A stretch of 64,000 nt of DNA from Bacillus altitudinis 41KF2b (GCF_000691145.1 NZ_ASJC01000006.1:121884-185883), one strand, 5' to 3'; positions 1 through 9,402 are shown, counted from the stretch's first letter. The notes: a model not told the origin generated them from the letters alone. Numbers and translations: made by a program.

Positions 1-100
1 TTTCTTATGAGAACATGTATGGGGACAGCGGTTTAAAACCACAATATGAGTGTTCACAAAATGGCTACATTATTTTTTTGAGCAATCCCCTTGCAAAAGT

Positions 101-141
101 TTGTGAAGTGTTGCACAATAAGAATGTGAAATATTTCACAT
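101..141 (+). promoter_or_regulatory. Tandem Rex-type operators at ldh promoter
   Basis: Two 18-bp inverted repeats lie just before ldh. TTGTGAAGTGTTGCACAA (101-118) differs at one arm position from the Rex pattern TTGTGAA-N4-TTCACAA. ATGTGAAATATTTCACAT (124-141) is a perfect palindrome. A plausible promoter is TTGCAA (91-96) with CACAAT (114-119), so the first box would cover the -10 region and the second the transcription start. Rex is the known NADH/NAD-sensing repressor of ldh-lctP in Bacillus; the match to it is by motif only. Confidence 0.75.
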
Positions 142-180
142 AAGAAAAACAACCTAGTTTTACTCAGGAGGATGAGATAA

Positions 181-1128
<948 letters not shown>

Positions 1129-1171
1129 TCAATCAAAGGCAACCTATCTGAGCAGAAAAGGATGAATCACT

Positions 1172-2794
1172 ATGTGGCAGCAAATATATGATCCGTTTGG
1201 TAATGAGTTCGTCAGTGCATTGGTGGCCATGCTTCCAATCTTGTTTTTCCTACTAGCATTAACTGTATTTAAGTTAAAAGGGGTATTAGCCGCTTGTTTT
1301 ACCTTGATCGTCAGTTTTGTAACAGCTGTTTTCTTCTTTCATATGCCAATTGAAAAAGCATTATCTGCTGTGGTGCTCGGTGTATCTAATGGGCTGTGGC
1401 CGATTGGGTATATCGTCATCATGGCCGTGTGGCTCTATAAAATTGCTGTGAAGTCTGGAAAGTTTGATGTCATTCGTTCTAGTATTGCAGGAATTTCTAA
1501 AGATCAACGGTTACAGCTCTTATTAATTGGTTTTAGTTTTAACGCATTTTTAGAGGGAGCCGCTGGATTCGGTGTACCGATTGCGATTAGTGCCGCTCTT
1601 TTAACAGAGCTTGGGTTTAAACCACTAAAAGCCGCAATGCTCTGCTTGATTGCGAATGCTGCGTCTGGGGCTTTTGGTGCAGTAGGTATCCCGGTTATTA
1701 CAGGGGCGCAAATGGGAAATATGACGCCGCTTGAGCTGTCTCAAACCCTTGTGTACACCATTCCGTTTATTTCTTTCTGTATCCCATTTCTGCTGATTCT
1801 CATTGTAGACGGCTTTAAGGGAATCAAAGAAACACTACCAGCCTTGCTTGTTGTGAGTGGAAGCTATGCGATTCTGCAGGCTGTTACAATGGTCACGATG
1901 GGTCCTGAGCTTGCCAATATTATTTCAGCTTTAGCGAGTATGGGAATTCTGGCACTATTTCTTCGAAAATGGCAGCCAAAACACATTTACCGTGAAGAAG
2001 GCGCACCGGCCATTGAACAAAAACAAACGTTTAGCGGAGTTGAGGTGCTGAAAGCATGGTCTCCGTTTTATATTTTAACTGCCGTCATTACTGTATGGAG
2101 CCTACCAGCTTTTAAAGCATTATTTGCTGTAGGAGGACCGCTTAACTGGACAACCATTTTAGTGAAAATGCCGTTTCTGCATCAGCAAATTGTGAAATTA
2201 CCACCAATTGCCCAAACAGAAACACCGATTGATGCGATCTTTAAAATTGATGTTATTAGTGCAACAGGTACCGCCATTCTAATTGCGGTGATGCTGACAG
2301 GGTTGTTCAGCAGACATATTACATTAAAAGAAGGGGCTGCCTGCTTAAATGCAGCGGTCAAAGAGCTTTGGGTCCCTGTTCTTACGATTTGTTTTGTCAT
2401 GGGCTTTGCCAACTTGGCGAACTTTGCAGGCCTAAGTTCTGCTATCGGACTAGCACTTGCTAAAACAGGCGATTTATTCCCGCTTGTCAGCCCAGTGCTT
2501 GGCTGGATCGGCGTGTTTATTACGGGATCTGTTGTGAGTAACAATGCCTTATTTGGTAACCTTCAAGCAGTCACCGCTTCTCAAATCGGCTCTCAGGCAG
2601 GTTTGTTAATCGGGGCAAATACGACCGGTGGTGTAATGGCGAAATTAATTTCTCCACAATCTATCGCTATTGCAACAGCAGCTGTTGGAGAAACAGGTAA
2701 AGAATCTGAGCTCTTCCAAAAAACAGTGAAGTACAGCTTCATTTTGCTCGGCATCGTATGTATATGGACATTCATTCTTGCTCAATTTATATAG
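1172..2794 (+). CDS. lctP: L-lactate permease
   Basis: Integral membrane lactate transporter of the LctP family, 540 residues, the usual size. The translation is a series of hydrophobic segments over the whole length, with the family's conserved glycine-rich segment [13 protein letters not shown] near residue 130 and a second [10 protein letters not shown] region near residue 455. It is the second gene of the ldh operon, 43 bases downstream, and exports or imports lactate made or used by Ldh. The operon ends in the hairpin at 2821-2840 or its duplicate at 3018-3037. Confidence 0.96.
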   Translation: MWQQIYDPFGNEFVSALVAMLPILFFLLALTVFKLKGVLAACFTLIVSFVTAVFFFHMPIEKALSAVVLGVSNGLWPIGYIVIMAVWLYKIAVKSGKFDVIRSSIAGISKDQRLQLLLIGFSFNAFLEGAAGFGVPIAISAALLTELGFKPLKAAMLCLIANAASGAFGAVGIPVITGAQMGNMTPLELSQTLVYTIPFISFCIPFLLILIVDGFKGIKETLPALLVVSGSYAILQAVTMVTMGPELANIISALASMGILALFLRKWQPKHIYREEGAPAIEQKQTFSGVEVLKAWSPFYILTAVITVWSLPAFKALFAVGGPLNWTTILVKMPFLHQQIVKLPPIAQTETPIDAIFKIDVISATGTAILIAVMLTGLFSRHITLKEGAACLNAAVKELWVPVLTICFVMGFANLANFAGLSSAIGLALAKTGDLFPLVSPVLGWIGVFITGSVVSNNALFGNLQAVTASQIGSQAGLLIGANTTGGVMAKLISPQSIAIATAAVGETGKESELFQKTVKYSFILLGIVCIWTFILAQFI

Positions 2795-2820
2795 GTTGAT
2801 CGATTGATTGAAAAATGAAA

Positions 2821-2840
2821 GACTGAGAGATTTCTCAGTC
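2821..2840 (+). terminator. Hairpin after lctP, left copy of a duplicated terminator
   Basis: GACTGAGAGATTTCTCAGTC forms an 8-bp stem with loop GATT. The copy is preceded by an A-rich stretch but is not followed by a T tract. The identical 20 bases recur at 3018-3037, where they are followed by eight Ts. The pair brackets a 177-bp repeat element, so this looks like the left half of a terminator split and duplicated by an insertion. Confidence 0.7.
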
Positions 2841-3017
2841 TTCAGATTGTTAACAAAGGGCTAAAATATACTTTTTTTAGCCCTTTGTCTTCTTTTCAGC
2901 GTGAAAGAAAACCTTTGCAGTCTAGGAAGGACGAGCACTGGAGCGGAGCGAATTCGGCATTCGTGAGCACCAGAGCGCAGGACTGACAAAGAATGCGAGG
3001 GTTTGTCTACACGCTGA
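2841..3017 (+). repeat. Dispersed structured repeat, copy 1
   Basis: A 177-bp intergenic element with close relatives at 31380-31509 and, inverted, at 40198-40372. It begins with TTCAGATTGTTAAC, carries a hairpin with arms ACAAAGGGCTAAAA and TTTTTTAGCCCTTTGT (2853-2888), then a core of about 120 bp bounded by CAGCGTG and CACGCTG. Inside the core further complementary pairs nest: AAACC/GGTTT, CAGTC/GACTG, CTGG/CCAG and CGAAT/ATTCG. No reading frame of note. It lies between lctP and ntdR and is bracketed by two identical terminator hairpins. Confidence 0.85.
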
Positions 3018-3045
3018 GACTGAGAGATTTCTCAGTCTTTTTTTT
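3018..3045 (+). terminator. Rho-independent terminator, right copy
   Basis: The stem GACTGAGA/TCTCAGTC is followed on the plus strand by eight Ts. It is an exact duplicate of 2821-2840, and it appears to be the functional plus-strand terminator for ldh-lctP. It abuts the stop codon of the opposite-strand ntdR. Confidence 0.8.
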
Positions 3046-4033
3046 ATGTAGATTCTCGTGTGACAAGCCGAGTAGGCAGTTGAATATGTTCACGTTGTAA
3101 TGGTTTTTGATCTTGTAGCAGCTGAATCATTTGTTTGACAGACTGCTGGCCAAGTTCGACGATGGGGATGTCGATGGTCGTGATCGTTGGTGCTGTCACC
3201 TCGCAAATGTCTTGATTGTCATAACCGATCACCGCTACATCCTTAGGAATGTCATATCCATATGAAATGGCTTGTTTAATGAGGCCTGCTGCCACTTGAT
3301 CATTGCCGGTGAAAATCGCATCCGGCGCATCCGGCATCCGGTGGATTAAGTCCATCAAACGAAAGCCGTCTTCAATGGTAAAAGCCTCGCCGAACAGCCA
3401 ATCTTCTTTAAGCGGCAAACCGTGATCAGAAAGCGCATCAAGATAGCCTTGCTTTCTTTGTTTTTGCGCTTCACTGCTTTCTGTATCAAAGCAAAATCCA
3501 ATGGATGTACGCCCTGATTGAATCAAGTAGTCAACCGCTTTATAGGCAGCTTCCCGCTCATCATATCCGATAATCGGAATGTCTGCTGTTTGATGAAATT
3601 CATTTGCCATGACGATTGGGCCGTTTGCTAAAAATGGCTCGATTGTTTCCCACTTATTTTCTAACGCCCCCAATATGACACCATCTACTTCTTTTCTTTT
3701 TAATAATTGAAGCCCTTCAAGTTCTACTGATTCTTGATAAAACGTCTGGAGCACGATGGCTTTATACCCTTGATCTAGTGCTTCCTTTGAAATGCCTTTA
3801 ATCAATTGTGCAAAAAAAGGATGGTCCACAGCTGGAACAGACACAGCAATGGTTTTTGTCTGATGTGACCGAAGGGTGCGGGCTGCTGAGCTTGGTGTAT
3901 ACTCCATTTCCTTCATCACCTGTAAAATGTGCTGGCGCTTTTCTTCTGATACATATGGATGGTTGTTCAGCACCCGAGAAACAGTGGTCGTTGAAACCCC
4001 GCAGCGTTTGGCAATTTCATAAATTGTACACAT
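3044..4033 (-). CDS. ntdR: LacI-family regulator of the kanosamine cluster
   Basis: DNA-binding regulator with an N-terminal LacI helix-turn-helix (IYEIAKRCGVSTTTVSRVLNNHP, residues about 3-25) and a periplasmic-binding-protein-like effector domain. From the ATG at 4033 it has 329 residues. An in-frame upstream ATG at 4177 would give an unnatural hydrophobic extension overlapping ntdA, so I reject it. It is divergent from ntdABC, the arrangement of B. subtilis ntdR, which activates ntdABC. The 109-bp divergent gap carries inverted repeats that could be its operator. Confidence 0.88.
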   Translation of the reverse strand: MCTIYEIAKRCGVSTTTVSRVLNNHPYVSEEKRQHILQVMKEMEYTPSSAARTLRSHQTKTIAVSVPAVDHPFFAQLIKGISKEALDQGYKAIVLQTFYQESVELEGLQLLKRKEVDGVILGALENKWETIEPFLANGPIVMANEFHQTADIPIIGYDEREAAYKAVDYLIQSGRTSIGFCFDTESSEAQKQRKQGYLDALSDHGLPLKEDWLFGEAFTIEDGFRLMDLIHRMPDAPDAIFTGNDQVAAGLIKQAISYGYDIPKDVAVIGYDNQDICEVTAPTITTIDIPIVELGQQSVKQMIQLLQDQKPLQREHIQLPTRLVTREST

Positions 4034-4055
4034 ATTAACAAATCCTTTACACAAA

Positions 4056-4112
4056 GTTATTGTTCTGAAATCGATAACATCATTTACAATGTGAAACAAG
4101 TTAAATATTAAC
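4056..4112. promoter_or_regulatory. Inverted repeats in the ntdR/ntdA divergent promoter
   Basis: Two inverted repeats lie between the divergent starts: GTTATTG-N9-CGATAAC (4056-4078, 6 of 7 arm positions complementary) and GTTAA-N3-TTAAC (4100-4112, perfect arms). Either could bind NtdR, since LacI-family proteins bind palindromes between divergent genes. Assignment is inferred from position; I could not compare with the B. subtilis NtdR site. Confidence 0.45.
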
Positions 4113-4142
4113 AAATGGAATTGATTAATTGGAGGGAATGGA

Positions 4143-5468
4143 ATGCAAATATTGACGAAGATATCAGGTAAAAGCAAGGATTATCTACCGTTGCTGGATA
4201 TGATCAATCAAGGTGTTCAAGTAAAGGCTGATTCAGTTGAAAAGAATCTAGCGAATGATAAGCTTGCTGCGTTCCTTGAGCAAGATATTGCGCGTACGGG
4301 TTTGGAAAAAATTCTCTTCCATTATAAACAAAATAAGGAAAAAAAGATACCGTTCCTGCCGGTCGATAAACTGATTTCGGAGGATGAGATCGATGATATT
4401 ATGCAGGTGCTGAAAGAAGTATTAAGTTCAGGCCGTTTTACATCAGGCCCTTATATTCCAAAGTTTGAAAAGACGCTCGCAGCGTACTTAGGGAAAAAAT
4501 ATGTCATTGCCACATCAAGTGGAACAGATGCCTTGATGATCAGTTTAATATCAGCAGGCGTCCATCCTGGAGATGAGGTCATCCTACCTGCTAACAGCTT
4601 TGCTGCAACAGAAAATGCAGTGCTTGCGATTGGTGCGGTTCCAGTCTATGCCGATATTGATCCAGACACCTACTGCCTAGCGGCGAATGAAATAGAAAAG
4701 CATATCACAGATAAGACAGTATGTATTCTCCCGGTTCATTTGTATGGAAAGCAAGCGGATATGAAGGCCATTTCGACGATTGCGAAACGGCATGGTCTAT
4801 CGATCATTGAGGATGGCTGTCAGGCGATTGGCAGCAGCGGGCTTGGGGCATTTGGGGATGGACTTGTTCTCAGCTTTAATCCTTACAAAAACCTTGGAGT
4901 TTGCGGGAAGGCAGGAGCCATCGCAACAAATGATGAAGCCCTAGCAGAAAAATGCATGGAAATCAGCTATCACGGTTTTGAACCAGGAAAGAAAAACGTG
5001 AAGCGCAGTGACTATGGCTTTAATTCTAAGATTGATAACTTACAGGCCGCAATCGGGCTAGAACGAATGAAATATTTAGGTTTACAAAACTTTAAACGTT
5101 TTTACTTGGCAAAGAGATACATAGATCAGCTGCAAACGCTGGAAGATGAAGGCTATATAAAGCTTCCGAAGCTGACAGACGATCATGTATGGCATCTATT
5201 CCCGATCAGAGTGGTGAAGGGAAGCCGAGATGAGCTGGCAGAGAAATTACTGGAAATGGGCATAGAAACAGACGTCTATTACCCAATCTTATCGCATCAG
5301 CATCAAACGAATCTTGTTTCTCAAAAGTATAGACAAACGGAACTACCACATACGGAAAAAGCCGTACAGCAATTACTCCACTTGCCGCTTTACCCAGGAA
5401 TGCCGCTGCAAGATCAGGAGAAAGTCATCGAGGGGGTCCATCATGTTATCAAATCTTCCATTCAATAA
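4143..5468 (+). CDS. ntdA: 3-oxo-glucose-6-phosphate:glutamate aminotransferase
   Basis: PLP-dependent aminotransferase of the DegT/DnrJ/EryC1 family that transfers an amino group from glutamate to C3 of 3-oxo-glucose-6-phosphate, the second step of kanosamine synthesis. The 441 residues equal the B. subtilis NtdA length. The internal Schiff-base lysine is K249 in FNPYKNLG, and ATSSGTDA near residue 122 is the phosphate-binding region. GGAGGG about 5 bases before the ATG supports this start. The gene overlaps ntdB by 26 bases, so ntdA-ntdB-ntdC read as one unit. Confidence 0.92.
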   Translation: MQILTKISGKSKDYLPLLDMINQGVQVKADSVEKNLANDKLAAFLEQDIARTGLEKILFHYKQNKEKKIPFLPVDKLISEDEIDDIMQVLKEVLSSGRFTSGPYIPKFEKTLAAYLGKKYVIATSSGTDALMISLISAGVHPGDEVILPANSFAATENAVLAIGAVPVYADIDPDTYCLAANEIEKHITDKTVCILPVHLYGKQADMKAISTIAKRHGLSIIEDGCQAIGSSGLGAFGDGLVLSFNPYKNLGVCGKAGAIATNDEALAEKCMEISYHGFEPGKKNVKRSDYGFNSKIDNLQAAIGLERMKYLGLQNFKRFYLAKRYIDQLQTLEDEGYIKLPKLTDDHVWHLFPIRVVKGSRDELAEKLLEMGIETDVYYPILSHQHQTNLVSQKYRQTELPHTEKAVQQLLHLPLYPGMPLQDQEKVIEGVHHVIKSSIQ

Positions 5469-6309
5469 AAAGCTTGTGCATCAACCGCAACATCCGCAGT
5501 GGATCGTCTTCTGTGATTTCGATGAGACCTATTATTCTCACGGAATGACCGAGGAGCAGAGAGAGGATGTAAAACGGCTGGAAGCTTTTGTGGCAGAAAA
5601 GAGCGAAGCCGGACAGCTCATGCTGGGCTGGGTGACGGGAAGCAGCCTCGATTCTGTTACGAGCAAAATGGAGAAGGGTGGTTTCTATCAATTCCCGCAT
5701 TTCATTGCGTCGAATTTAGGAACTGAAATCGTGTATACATCAGATGGGAAATTTGGACAGCCAGATGCAGAATGGATGAAACGGCTTGATGCACAAGGCT
5801 TTTCAGACGAAAAAATTGAAGATATTCTGCAAGCCGTACGTGAAAAGGGGATTACCCTTAGGCCGCAAACGCAGCTAGGCAGCTCTGGGTATAAAAAGAA
5901 TTTCTATTATCAGGAGCAGGATGAACGAACAGATCTCCATCATCTATCGTTCATCCAAACACTTGCGAAGGAGCGGGGTGTGGCGGTGAACATCAATAAA
6001 TGCAACCCACTTGCGGGTGACCCTGCGGATTGCTATGACGTTGATTTTTTACCAGTTGGAACAGGAAAGGATGAAATCGTTCGGTTTATGCTGAATCAAT
6101 ATAACCTGTCAAAAGATAAGGGCTTTGCTTTTGGTGATAGTGGGAATGACCTGCGGATGCTTCAATCCGTCACGCACGGCTTTCTTGTCCAAAATGCAAC
6201 AGCCGAAGCCAAACGGCACCATCATCAAATTTGTCATCATGGGTATGCAAAAGGAATCTATGAAACATTGAAAACAGTGATGTATAAACATGAGGAGGCA
6301 CATTCATGA
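5443..6309 (+). CDS. ntdB: Kanosamine-6-phosphate phosphatase
   Basis: HAD-superfamily phosphatase that removes the phosphate from kanosamine-6-phosphate to release kanosamine. The nucleophile motif is FCDFDET near residue 24 and the C-terminal acid motif is FGDSGND; the conserved INKCNPLAGDP segment is shared with B. subtilis NtdB as I recall it. I chose the ATG at 5443 (288 residues), preceded by GAGGGGG, instead of the in-frame 5314, which would run deep into ntdA. The stop overlaps the ntdC start (ATGA), which indicates translational coupling. Confidence 0.9.
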   Translation: MLSNLPFNKKLVHQPQHPQWIVFCDFDETYYSHGMTEEQREDVKRLEAFVAEKSEAGQLMLGWVTGSSLDSVTSKMEKGGFYQFPHFIASNLGTEIVYTSDGKFGQPDAEWMKRLDAQGFSDEKIEDILQAVREKGITLRPQTQLGSSGYKKNFYYQEQDERTDLHHLSFIQTLAKERGVAVNINKCNPLAGDPADCYDVDFLPVGTGKDEIVRFMLNQYNLSKDKGFAFGDSGNDLRMLQSVTHGFLVQNATAEAKRHHHQICHHGYAKGIYETLKTVMYKHEEAHS

Positions 6310-7352
6310 AGAAAATTGGAATTGTTGGAGCAGGGAATATTGCAAAAGCACATGCTAGAGCATTATCAACGATCAAAGGTGCAGAATTATCTGGGGTCTA
6401 TGACTTGCACGAATCCGTCGCACAAGGATTTATTAAACAGTACGGCGGACGGGTGTATGCCAGTATCGAAACACTAGCGGATGCATCAGATGGATTGATC
6501 ATTGCTTCCCCTAACTTCTGTCACAAGGACCATGCCCTTCAGGCGCTTAGAGCAGGACAGCCGATTTTATGTGAAAAACCGATGGCTGTATCGTTAAAAG
6601 AAGCGAAGGAAATGGTGGAGACAGCCAAACAGTTCCAGGTTCAAGCCAGTATGGGCTTTAACTATCGCTATTTATCTTTTGTGAATATTTTGAAGAACTT
6701 GATTGCCAATGGTGAATTAGGACGCGTTTTGACAGTACGGACACATTTTAAGAAAAATAGTGCCCTTAGAAGAAAGACATTTTCGTGGAGAGACAGCGGC
6801 GAAAGTCTGCGTACAAGTGGTGCATTAGGAGATTTAGGGATTCATTTGATTGATATGCTGTGGTACTTATTTGGCAGTGAAATGAAAAAAGAATCCCTTA
6901 ATACGAAGATGCTGACACATGTAAAGGAAAAAGAAGAGAAAAAGGTACAGGTTGATGACCATACCGAAATTTTTGGACAAATGGAGAATCAAGTGTTCTT
7001 TCATTTGGTGACGTCCAAAAGTACGCAGCCCGAGGAATGTGGATTTAGTGTAGAAGTGGTGGGGCATGACAAGGTTTTTAAATACCATACAAACATGAAA
7101 AACGAATATGAGATCAGTGATGGTTTGTGTGTAGAGCGTCATCAAATGCCGCAAACATTGCTGACAGATCCGCCGAATGAATTTTATGGATGGTCTGATA
7201 CATTCCGTGATCAGCTGATGCATTGGGTAAATACAAACTCATATCCATCTCATATGAAGGTAGCTGATTTTGAAGATGGTTATCGCGCGCAGGCTGCGCT
7301 GAATACATGCTTCGAGAGGGAAGAGGCTGTCGTCTCTGCCCGTGCATATTAA
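6306..7352 (+). CDS. ntdC: Glucose-6-phosphate 3-dehydrogenase
   Basis: GFO/IDH/MocA-family oxidoreductase that oxidises glucose-6-phosphate at C3 with NAD, the first step to kanosamine. It has the N-terminal NAD motif GAGNIAKAHA, the CEKPMA motif that supplies the conserved lysine near residue 95, and a later GDLGIHLIDML segment containing the catalytic-region histidine. At 348 residues it is close to B. subtilis NtdC. It overlaps ntdB by 4 bases and is followed by a hairpin that separates it from glcP. Confidence 0.92.
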   Translation: MKKIGIVGAGNIAKAHARALSTIKGAELSGVYDLHESVAQGFIKQYGGRVYASIETLADASDGLIIASPNFCHKDHALQALRAGQPILCEKPMAVSLKEAKEMVETAKQFQVQASMGFNYRYLSFVNILKNLIANGELGRVLTVRTHFKKNSALRRKTFSWRDSGESLRTSGALGDLGIHLIDMLWYLFGSEMKKESLNTKMLTHVKEKEEKKVQVDDHTEIFGQMENQVFFHLVTSKSTQPEECGFSVEVVGHDKVFKYHTNMKNEYEISDGLCVERHQMPQTLLTDPPNEFYGWSDTFRDQLMHWVNTNSYPSHMKVADFEDGYRAQAALNTCFEREEAVVSARAY

Positions 7353-7361
7353 TGAAGAGGT

Positions 7362-7394
7362 GGAGCGGAGGATATCATAACTCCGCTCCTTTTT
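7362..7394 (+). terminator. Terminator or attenuator between ntdC and glcP
   Basis: GGAGCGGAG (7362-7370) pairs with CTCCGCTCC (7381-7389) over a 10-base loop and is followed by five Ts. It lies in the 57-base gap between ntdC and glcP, so it should end most ntdABC transcripts. glcP would then need read-through or its own promoter. Confidence 0.8.
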
Positions 7395-7409
7395 AGAGGA
7401 AGTGAAAAG

Positions 7410-8597
7410 ATGAAAAAGGTGTTTTATTTTGGCTGTATCTTTTATTTTTTTATTGGGACCATTCATGTGTTTTTTGGCAGTTTAACGCCTTATTTGCTGT
7501 CTAGTTATGATAAGGGTCCTGGGGAATTATCTTCTTTAATCTTCTTTCAGTTTATTGGCTTTTTGACAGGCGTTCTTTTGTCGCCCATTCTTGTGAGGAA
7601 AAAAGGCTACGGCACTGTTCTGACGATGGGATTGCTGCTGATGATCGGAGCGCTTCTTCTTGGCCTTTTAGTGCCGGGCTGGACGATTCTTGTGGTGGCA
7701 GGTTTTTTCCTTGGGAGCGGTGCAGGCAGTCTTGAGACGACGGCCGGGGCGTATGTCATTTCAATGGCAAACAGTGCAAAGCGAATCAGCATCATGGAGG
7801 TCTTTTTTGGATTAGGTGCATTATTATTTCCTCTATTGATTCTGTTGACTGTGACAGAGGAAACGTGGCATTATGTGTTTTTATTTCAAGTCGGTGCACT
7901 GACTTTTTTTCTCATGCTCTGGCTTACCTTTATGAATAAACTCCCTCGTGGGCAGATGGCGGCTCCAATTCAAGACATGAAGAAACCGTCCTTGCTGTTT
8001 GATCGAGGGAATCGAATGATTGTGGTGTTGATGATCTGTTTTGCGTTTTTCTACGCAGGAATTGAAACGAACTTTGCGAACTTTTTACCGTCGATCATGC
8101 TAGAAAAAGGGGGAGACAACTGGGGTCTTTTTGCGGTCTCTACTTTTTGGACAGCGATCGTCATTGGCAGAACTGTCATTGCGAGAAAAGCCGATCAGCT
8201 GCATCCGCTGCGTTTTTTAAAGTTAAGCGCAGCGCTGATGATTGTGCTGCTCGCCGTATTTGCTCTAGCCACCCACATCGCCGCGCAGCTAATTCTTATC
8301 TTTTTCATCGGTCTGTGCGCAGCTGGCATGTTCCCCATTGCCTTGACGGCTTCTGCATTAATGATTGAAAATGCCATCGACGAGGCCACGAGTTATTTTA
8401 TTGCCGCCGCTAGTTTAGGTGGAGCTTGTTTGTCCTTTTTGATTGGGTTTAGCCTTGAGTGGGCAGGTGCGGCAAGCGCCGTCTTTGTTTTCGCCTTTTT
8501 AGCTGTTCTCCTTTTTGCGGCTGCCATTCAAATGAATCGATCTCGGAAAAAAGAAACCATACCCACACAGCCGCCGGCGATGAAAGCCGATCGATAA
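7410..8597 (+). CDS. glcP: MFS sugar:proton symporter, GlcP-like
   Basis: Twelve-helix major facilitator protein of 395 residues with few charged residues outside loops and a short basic C-terminal tail. In B. subtilis the gene next to ntdC is glcP (yhjI), a glucose/mannose:H+ symporter induced by neotrehalosadiamine. Conserved adjacency is the main reason for the name, together with hydrophobicity and length. GAGGAAGTG precedes the ATG by about 5 bases. Another MFS sugar or amino-sugar carrier cannot be excluded. Confidence 0.78.
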   Translation: MKKVFYFGCIFYFFIGTIHVFFGSLTPYLLSSYDKGPGELSSLIFFQFIGFLTGVLLSPILVRKKGYGTVLTMGLLLMIGALLLGLLVPGWTILVVAGFFLGSGAGSLETTAGAYVISMANSAKRISIMEVFFGLGALLFPLLILLTVTEETWHYVFLFQVGALTFFLMLWLTFMNKLPRGQMAAPIQDMKKPSLLFDRGNRMIVVLMICFAFFYAGIETNFANFLPSIMLEKGGDNWGLFAVSTFWTAIVIGRTVIARKADQLHPLRFLKLSAALMIVLLAVFALATHIAAQLILIFFIGLCAAGMFPIALTASALMIENAIDEATSYFIAAASLGGACLSFLIGFSLEWAGAASAVFVFAFLAVLLFAAAIQMNRSRKKETIPTQPPAMKADR

Positions 8598-8655
8598 GCA
8601 GCTGCTCTGGTGGCTCCTCCTTTTGTATAGCATATCTTCAGAAAAGGTGACGAAG

Positions 8656-8699
8656 GACTTGTACTAAAACAACGAAAGCGTGAATAACATGTACAAGTC
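8656..8699 (+). promoter_or_regulatory. Long-looped inverted repeat before ycgF
   Basis: Perfect 9-bp arms GACTTGTAC (8656-8664) and GTACAAGTC (8691-8699) enclose 26 bases, ending 9 bases before the ycgF ribosome site AAAGGAGGA (8708-8716). It could be a regulatory stem in the ycgF leader or a protein operator. I see no match to a riboswitch class I know. Confidence 0.4.
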
Positions 8700-8722
8700 A
8701 GCATCAAAAGGAGGACGTCTAT

Positions 8723-9352
8723 GTGGCGGTGTTTTTTGGTTATATCTTTTTAGGGTTGTCACTTTCAGCGCCTGTTGGGCCAGTCAATGCAGCCCAAATC
8801 GACAGAGGAATTAAAAGTGGATTTTGGCACGCTTGGATTTTTGGTGTGGGGGCTATGGCTGCGGATATTGTCTATATGCTCCTCATCTATTTTGGTGTCG
8901 CCCAGCTTTTGACTGCACCTCTTGTGAAAACCTTTTTGTGGCTGTTCGGCTTTTTCGTTCTGACCTATACCGGTATTGAAAGCCTTCGTAAAATCAATTT
9001 GCAGGAAAGCCCAAAGAAGGATGGAGGAAACACGTCGATCGGGCATTCGTTCATGACGGGATTTTTTATTTCTCTTTCCAATCCGCTTAGTATTTTATTT
9101 TGGCTTGGAATTTATGGAAGTATTTTGGCCAATACGATTGAAAAGTATGGAGCATCTCAAATGCTGATGTACAGCATGGCTATTTTTATCGGCATGCTCA
9201 TATGGGATTTCTGTATGGCGCTGCTTGCCAGTACGTTTAGACGGTATTTAAATGAACGAATGTTGCACGGCTTATCCGTTCTGGCAGGTCTCTCTTTACT
9301 TGGCTTCGGTGCCTATTTTGGATATCAAGGAATCATGGCGCTCATTGGATAG
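8723..9352 (+). CDS. ycgF: LysE-family amino acid exporter
   Basis: Membrane exporter of the LysE/RhtB family, 209 residues with about six hydrophobic segments. The N-terminal signature LSLSAPVGPVNA is typical, followed by a second conserved segment NPLSILFWLGIYG near residue 120. The start is the GTG at 8723, overlapped by an out-of-frame ATG at 8721; AAAGGAGGA lies 6 bases upstream. It matches B. subtilis ycgF in position and family. Substrate unknown. A long inverted repeat precedes it and the terminator at 9366-9402 follows. Confidence 0.88.
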   Translation: MAVFFGYIFLGLSLSAPVGPVNAAQIDRGIKSGFWHAWIFGVGAMAADIVYMLLIYFGVAQLLTAPLVKTFLWLFGFFVLTYTGIESLRKINLQESPKKDGGNTSIGHSFMTGFFISLSNPLSILFWLGIYGSILANTIEKYGASQMLMYSMAIFIGMLIWDFCMALLASTFRRYLNERMLHGLSVLAGLSLLGFGAYFGYQGIMALIG

Positions 9353-9365
9353 AATGGTTGATAAG

Positions 9366-9402
9366 AAAAAGGGCTAAAATCTAAATCATTTTAGCCCTTT
9401 TT
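9366..9402 (+). terminator. Terminator after ycgF (GGGCTAAAAT family)
   Basis: AAAAAGGGCTAAAAT pairs with ATTTTAGCCCTTTTT over a 7-base loop. The near-symmetrical A and T ends make it bidirectional in form. It is one of five hairpins of nearly the same sequence in this window. Confidence 0.85.

Noticed and set aside
4034..4177. N-terminal extension of ntdR to an ATG at 4177
   Set aside because: It would overlap ntdA, add a hydrophobic stretch before a LacI helix-turn-helix that normally begins at the N-terminus, and remove the divergent promoter region.
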